Positions 60,049 to 64,000 of a stretch of 64,000 nt of DNA are shown piece after piece. A model generated the notes under the pieces. It had not been told where the DNA came from and did no database searches. It saw only the letters and a list, made by a program, of their open reading frames with translations. The DNA comes from Enterococcus_K sp051713825 (GTDB taxonomy: Bacteria; Bacillota; Bacilli; Lactobacillales; Enterococcaceae), in assembly GCF_051713825.1 (NCBI RefSeq), contig NZ_JBIOQR010000001.1:1488001-1552000 (forward strand), written 5' to 3'. Position numbers and translations under genes: made by a program. Each line of letters opens with the position of its first letter. Within the stretch, counting starts at the first letter, position 1.

Positions 60049-61983
60049 TTAAATAGTTTCTAGTGTGGGCATTGGTTTTTTTAAAAGACCGAAGATGATG
60101 CCTGAAATAACTGCACCAACTGCGATGAAAACCAAATACAACGCTGGATGACTTAATAAGAAAACAACGAAAATCCCGCCATGTGGAGCAAGTAATTTAA
60201 TTCCAAAGCCACCCACTAAGGCGCCAGTAACAGCTGAACCGACAACAAAGCTTGGAATTGCACGTAATGGGTCAGCTGCTGCAAACGGAATTGAGCCTTC
60301 TGTAACGAAAGATAACCCCATAACAATATTCGTTAACCCAGCATCCTGTTGTTCTTTAGAAAATTTATTTTTAAACAAGCGCGTTGCTACAAAAATAGCT
60401 AATGGAGGAACCATTCCGCCAGCCATAACAGAGGCCATAACGACGCTTCCACCCTCTGCAACTGTGGTCGCTAACGTAGCTGTCCCGAATACATAGGCTG
60501 CTTTATTGATAGGACCTCCTAAATCGACAGCCATCATCCCGGCTAACAAGGCACCTAATAAAGCGGCATTTGTTCCATCTAAACCTGCTAAAAAGTTATT
60601 TAAAGAGACATTGATATATTTCATAGGAATATTCAGTAGAAGCATTAGCATTCCAGTAATTAATAAACCAAAGACAGGATAAAAGAGAATCGTTTTGATT
60701 CCTTCTAGTGATTTTGGCAACCCTCTGAAGACTTTTTTCAAAGCAATCATTACATAACCTGCCATAAAACCACCAAGTAGCGCGCCTAAGAATCCAGCAT
60801 TACCAGCTAGCGCAAGAGAACCTGCTGCAAAACCAACAATTAAACCTGGGCGATCGGCAATACTTGAAGCAATAAAACCAGCTAAGACTGGTAACATAAA
60901 GCCAAATGCGGCACTTCCAATTTGATTAAAGGCACTAGCTAGTTCGTTATAGCTTCCTAATTTGTCGAGTGATTCTTTAGGAACCCCTATAAATTGATCA
61001 ATCATAAAGGAAAGAGCAATTGCAATCCCACCACCAATTACAAACGGTAACATATGTGAGATACCATTCATCAAGTCTTTATAAACTCTAGATAAAAATG
61101 TTCCGTCCGCTGAATCATCAGAGGAGGTATTTTCAGATTGATTCCCATGGAAAGTTGGTGCATTCCCACTTAATGCCAATTGGATTAATTCTTCAGTCTT
61201 ACGAATGCCATCGCTGACTGGTCGATTCACTAATTCTTTTCCATCAAAACGGTTCATTTCAACTTTTTTATCAGCGGCAACAATGACAGCATCCGCACGA
61301 GCGATATCTTCAGGAGTTAGTTTATTTTTGATTCCTTCTGAGCCGTTTGTTTCGACTTTAATTTCGATACCCAACTCTTTGGCTTTTTTCTTTAACGCAT
61401 CTTCCGCCATATAGGTGTGGGCAATCCCTGTTGGGCAAGCTGTAACAGCAACAATAAATTTGGAAGAGCTTTGTTTAGTTGATGTCGCTTTTGCTGCTTG
61501 CTCTGCCTTTTCTTCGGCTGCTTTTTTGTCTTCAGCCGCTTGAAAAAGATTTTGAACCGCTTCAGGTGTCTTTGTTTCTTTTAATTTTCCGACAAATTCA
61601 GGATCAATCAGAAGACGAGATAGGGCAGCAAGTGCTTGCAAATGTGTATCGTTTGCGCCTTCTGGGGCAGCAATCATAAAAAAGAGATAGGTTGGTTGAC
61701 CATCGAGTGCTTCATAGTCAACACCTTGAGCACTTTTTGCAAATAAAACAGTCGCTTCTTTGACCGCTTTATTTTTGGCATGTGGCATCGCAATCCCATC
61801 ACCTAAACCAGTCGATGTTTGTGCTTCACGAGCCAAAATACCGTCCTTGTAGACTTGGCTGTCCGAAATTCGCCCAGCTTCAAACATTTTTTGAACCATC
61901 TCATCAATGGCTGATTTTTTATCTGTTGCTTTTAAATCCATAATCATCGCATCTTTTATTAATAAATCTTTAATATTCATCAT
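60049..61983 (-). CDS. fruA: Fructose PTS transporter, EIIABC in one chain
   Basis: 644 residues. The IIA domain (about 1-150) has the phosphorylated His in GLGDGIAMPHAKN; the IIB domain (about 170-270) has the active Cys in VAVTACPTGIAHTYMAED; the IIC domain (about 300-640) has about nine membrane helices. It takes up fructose and delivers it as fructose-1-phosphate. It follows fruK by 7 bases. The order A-B-C in one protein is usual for Gram-positive FruA. Confidence 0.96.
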   Translation of the reverse strand: MMNIKDLLIKDAMIMDLKATDKKSAIDEMVQKMFEAGRISDSQVYKDGILAREAQTSTGLGDGIAMPHAKNKAVKEATVLFAKSAQGVDYEALDGQPTYLFFMIAAPEGANDTHLQALAALSRLLIDPEFVGKLKETKTPEAVQNLFQAAEDKKAAEEKAEQAAKATSTKQSSSKFIVAVTACPTGIAHTYMAEDALKKKAKELGIEIKVETNGSEGIKNKLTPEDIARADAVIVAADKKVEMNRFDGKELVNRPVSDGIRKTEELIQLALSGNAPTFHGNQSENTSSDDSADGTFLSRVYKDLMNGISHMLPFVIGGGIAIALSFMIDQFIGVPKESLDKLGSYNELASAFNQIGSAAFGFMLPVLAGFIASSIADRPGLIVGFAAGSLALAGNAGFLGALLGGFMAGYVMIALKKVFRGLPKSLEGIKTILFYPVFGLLITGMLMLLLNIPMKYINVSLNNFLAGLDGTNAALLGALLAGMMAVDLGGPINKAAYVFGTATLATTVAEGGSVVMASVMAGGMVPPLAIFVATRLFKNKFSKEQQDAGLTNIVMGLSFVTEGSIPFAAADPLRAIPSFVVGSAVTGALVGGFGIKLLAPHGGIFVVFLLSHPALYLVFIAVGAVISGIIFGLLKKPMPTLETI

Positions 61984-61990
61984 AAACCTC

Positions 61991-62911
61991 CTAAAATGAT
62001 TGTATTTGTGTAATTGTAACTTCCAATATTAATTCAGCAATCAACTCTTTTGAAGCTAAATCATCAGAAAATGCCGTAGCACTTCCGCATGCAACGCCCC
62101 ATTTAAAGGCTTCAACTGCATTTTGTGTTTTTTCATATTCGCCAACGAATCCAGCAATCATTGAATCCCCAGCACCTACAGAATTTTTCACTGCACGTTT
62201 GAGTACATTTGATTGATAGACCCCTTCGTTAGTAAACAATAAAGCGCCATCACCAGCCATCGAAATGATTGCATGCTGTGCCCCTTCATCTAAAAGTTTT
62301 TTCCCATAAGGAATAATCTCTTCGACTGATGAAAATTGCGTTTTATACAACTCAGCCAATTCATGATTATTAGGTTTGACCAAAAGCGGGTGGTGGGGAA
62401 GAGCTTTTTGTAAGTCATCTCCCGTTGTATCAATTACAAAAGCCGCCTTTTTTTCTTCGATATAGTGAACTAATTCTTGATAGAAGCCTTTTCTTAAACT
62501 AGAGGGTGTGCTACCCGAAAGGATAACAGTATCACCTTCTTTGATGTTAGAAAGATTGGTTATAAATTCAGAAATTTCTGTTTCTGTGAGTGTTGGGCCT
62601 AAACCATTGATTTCCGTTTCACTCGTTGATTTTAGTTTGATATTAATACGTGTATCATCAGTAGTTTCTGTAAACTTGCAAAAGATTTGTTCTTCTTTAA
62701 GCCAGTCTGAGATGAATCTTCCTGTGAATCCACCTAAAAAACCTAAGGCCGTTGTTTCTCTTCCCATTCGCTTTAAAATACGGGAAACATTAATTCCCTT
62801 GCCACCAGGTAATTTTAAATCACTAGTCATTCGATTTAGGTTGCCTAACGTTAATTCATTTACGCGAACAATATAATCAATAGAGGGGTTGAGCGTGACT
62901 GTATAAATCAT
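61991..62911 (-). CDS. fruK: 1-phosphofructokinase
   Basis: 306 residues of the PfkB sugar kinase family. Start VTLNPSIDYIVRVNEL, glycine-rich LPGGKGINVSRIL, and the anion hole/catalytic motif VGAGDSMIAGFVGE. It phosphorylates fructose-1-phosphate to fructose-1,6-bisphosphate. The ATG comes straight after the fruR stop codon, with AGGAGG inside the end of fruR, so the genes are coupled. Confidence 0.96.
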   Translation of the reverse strand: MIYTVTLNPSIDYIVRVNELTLGNLNRMTSDLKLPGGKGINVSRILKRMGRETTALGFLGGFTGRFISDWLKEEQIFCKFTETTDDTRINIKLKSTSETEINGLGPTLTETEISEFITNLSNIKEGDTVILSGSTPSSLRKGFYQELVHYIEEKKAAFVIDTTGDDLQKALPHHPLLVKPNNHELAELYKTQFSSVEEIIPYGKKLLDEGAQHAIISMAGDGALLFTNEGVYQSNVLKRAVKNSVGAGDSMIAGFVGEYEKTQNAVEAFKWGVACGSATAFSDDLASKELIAELILEVTITQIQSF

Positions 62912-63667
62912 TTATAATACCTCCTTAACAGTTGTTTTTGCTTGAAAATCTTTGCGGTATGCTTCATCACAGTTATCCGTAATGATCGTTGCTTTTTCAA
63001 TAGAAGCGACTTTTGAAAAGGTAACTTTGTTAAATTTTGTGTGATCAAGCAGAACAAATACTTCTTCAGATTGTTTCATAGCTAATTGTTTAAGTGCTGC
63101 TTCTTCTGGATCGGGAGTCGAATAGCCGAAATCTAAGTGAGCCCCATTCATTCCCATAAAAACTTTGTTAAAACGCAGTTGTGCCAACTGTTTGATGCTG
63201 GTTGAACCAAGAACTGCATCTGTTGATAGTTTGATAGCTCCACCTAAAATAATTGTCGGAATTTGCAATTCTACAAGCTGTGAGGCGTGTTGAACGGAAT
63301 TAGTGACAACCGTAATTGACGTTGAAAAATCTTTTAATAAGGGAATCATTTCTAGTGTGGTTGACCCAGCATCTAGATAAATAATATCGCCTTCATTGAT
63401 TTCAGCGACAGCTAAAGTAGCAATAAATTTTTTCTCTTGAATGTTTTTGAATGTTTTCTCGCTCATTGCTTGCTCATACGAAAGCTTTTGACTTTTTTTA
63501 GCTCCTCCGTGAATTCGTTCGAGTAAGCCGTCATCTTCAAGTTCTTGTAAATCTCGACGGATGGTTGATTCTGAAACATCAAAAGCTAGCATCAAATCTT
63601 GGGATTTTACAATAGAAGATTGTTCTAATAGTTGAAGTATCCGTTGTTTTCTCTCATCTGTAAGCAT
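62912..63667 (-). CDS. fruR: DeoR-family regulator of the fructose operon
   Basis: 251 residues from ATG 63667, with GAGGAGGG upstream; a longer start at 63742 lies inside the operator region. The DeoR helix-turn-helix is at residues 5-55 (MLTDERKQRILQLLEQSSIV, DVSESTIRRDLQELEDDG) and the sugar-phosphate sensing domain follows (IYLDAGSTTLEMIP, LGGAIKLSTDAVLG). It probably represses fruRKA and is released by fructose-1-phosphate or fructose-1,6-bisphosphate. Confidence 0.94.
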   Translation of the reverse strand: MLTDERKQRILQLLEQSSIVKSQDLMLAFDVSESTIRRDLQELEDDGLLERIHGGAKKSQKLSYEQAMSEKTFKNIQEKKFIATLAVAEINEGDIIYLDAGSTTLEMIPLLKDFSTSITVVTNSVQHASQLVELQIPTIILGGAIKLSTDAVLGSTSIKQLAQLRFNKVFMGMNGAHLDFGYSTPDPEEAALKQLAMKQSEEVFVLLDHTKFNKVTFSKVASIEKATIITDNCDEAYRKDFQAKTTVKEVL

Positions 63668-63720
63668 TTTCGAATCCCTCCTCACAAGAATAGTAGCATA
63701 GTCAATTCTAATTCGCAATA

Positions 63721-63740
63721 AAAAACATTCAAAAACATTC
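63721..63740 (-). promoter_or_regulatory. Tandem operator-like repeat at the fruR promoter
   Basis: AAAAACATTC occurs twice back to back, a 10-bp period (one helical turn), extended by similar A-rich sequence to 63765. On the minus strand it overlaps a TTGAAT -35 with TAGAAT 16 bases further, so it is a likely FruR site. Confidence 0.6.
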
Positions 63741-63856
63741 ACAAATAATTAAAAAGCGTCAAAAACAGGGAGATATGTCTTAAATAAGAATTGTTTTGAA
63801 GAAAAGCAAAGAATAATTCGCTTTCAAAAGAGGAATGTAATTGAAAAATGGCAAAA

Positions 63857-63899
63857 AAAGCCAAAACCATTCATCATGCAGGAGAATGGTTTTGACTTT
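63857..63899. terminator. Bidirectional terminator
   Basis: CAAAACCATTC with GAATGGTTTTG plus outer AAAG/CTTT; probably ends a transcript entering from the right, because fruR is transcribed away from it. Confidence 0.75.
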
Positions 63900-63935
63900 G
63901 ATGGAAAATAGACTGGGATAACATCCTTAATTTTC

Positions 63936-63984
63936 CTAATTTACGATCATCAGTTCGAGCGAGTCACTGACGACCGTAAATTAG
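63936..63984. repeat. Imperfect inverted repeat near the right edge
   Basis: CTAATTTACG pairs with CGTAAATTAG and the stem continues inward with TCATCAGT against ACTGACGA. The loop contains GAGCGAGT. Confidence 0.6.
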
Positions 63985-64000
63985 AAGAGCATGGGACATA

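Larger units (their letters stand above)
63668..64000. other. Region upstream of fruR to window edge
   Basis: 333 bases with the fruR promoter and operator, a bidirectional terminator and a large inverted repeat near the edge. No gene is seen. Confidence 0.5.

Overview
The window is low-GC Firmicute chromosomal DNA, most like a lactic acid bacterium of the Enterococcus/Vagococcus group. The support is the gene content and order: hemW-hrcA-grpE-dnaK-dnaJ with CIRCE operators, uvrB-uvrA, rapZ-glmR-whiA, cdaA-cdaR-glmM, tig-clpX-engB, a GlnP with two fused substrate-binding domains, and a D-aspartate ligase/racemase pair that makes the D-Asp peptidoglycan cross-bridge known from Enterococcus faecium and Lactococcus. 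The genus is an inference; no rRNA or tRNA gene was seen.

Layout. 1-6.9 kb: the 3' end of a MutS2-like ATPase gene, an ABC exporter pair, a membrane-anchored XRE regulator and an ArsR/DJ-1/oxidoreductase operon. 6.9-9.9 kb: accessory DNA with a possible transposase relic, an orphan DinJ antitoxin, an intact IS200-type element and an XRE-TPR regulator. 9.9-17.3 kb: a decayed integrative element. It has a tyrosine integrase broken twice, two other broken genes, a small excisionase-like gene, and a cargo of three intact-looking genes (small secreted protein, 790-residue peptidoglycan-targeting protein without a signal peptide, four-helix membrane protein) lying between two diverged direct repeats of about 250 bp. 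17.4-23.9 kb: hemW and the class I heat-shock operon. 23.9-24.4 kb: a short CRISPR array with type I-C-like repeats and no cas genes in view. 24.5-33.7 kb: glycerol dehydrogenase, the glutamine-type ABC transporter, and uvrBA.

34-41 kb: the D-Asp cross-bridge genes, rapZ-glmR-whiA, a complete IS1380-family element inserted immediately after whiA, and a DsbA-like protein. 41.6-51.1 kb: pyruvate:ferredoxin oxidoreductase, the c-di-AMP/amino-sugar block cdaA-cdaR-glmM, and glmS on the other strand preceded by a recognisable glmS ribozyme. 51.3-60 kb: sppA, RDD and TPR proteins, tig, clpX, engB, a 52-codon gene between engB and an unrecognised 445-residue protein. 60-64 kb: the fructose operon fruR-fruK-fruA on the minus strand with a tandem 10-bp operator-like repeat.

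Functional links: envelope synthesis is strongly represented (RapZ/GlmR, GlmM, GlmS with its ribozyme, CdaA/CdaR, D-Asp ligase and racemase, SppA). Protein quality control is covered by HrcA/GrpE/DnaK/DnaJ, trigger factor and ClpX. The accessory points of most interest are the cargo of the decayed element and the orphan CRISPR array.
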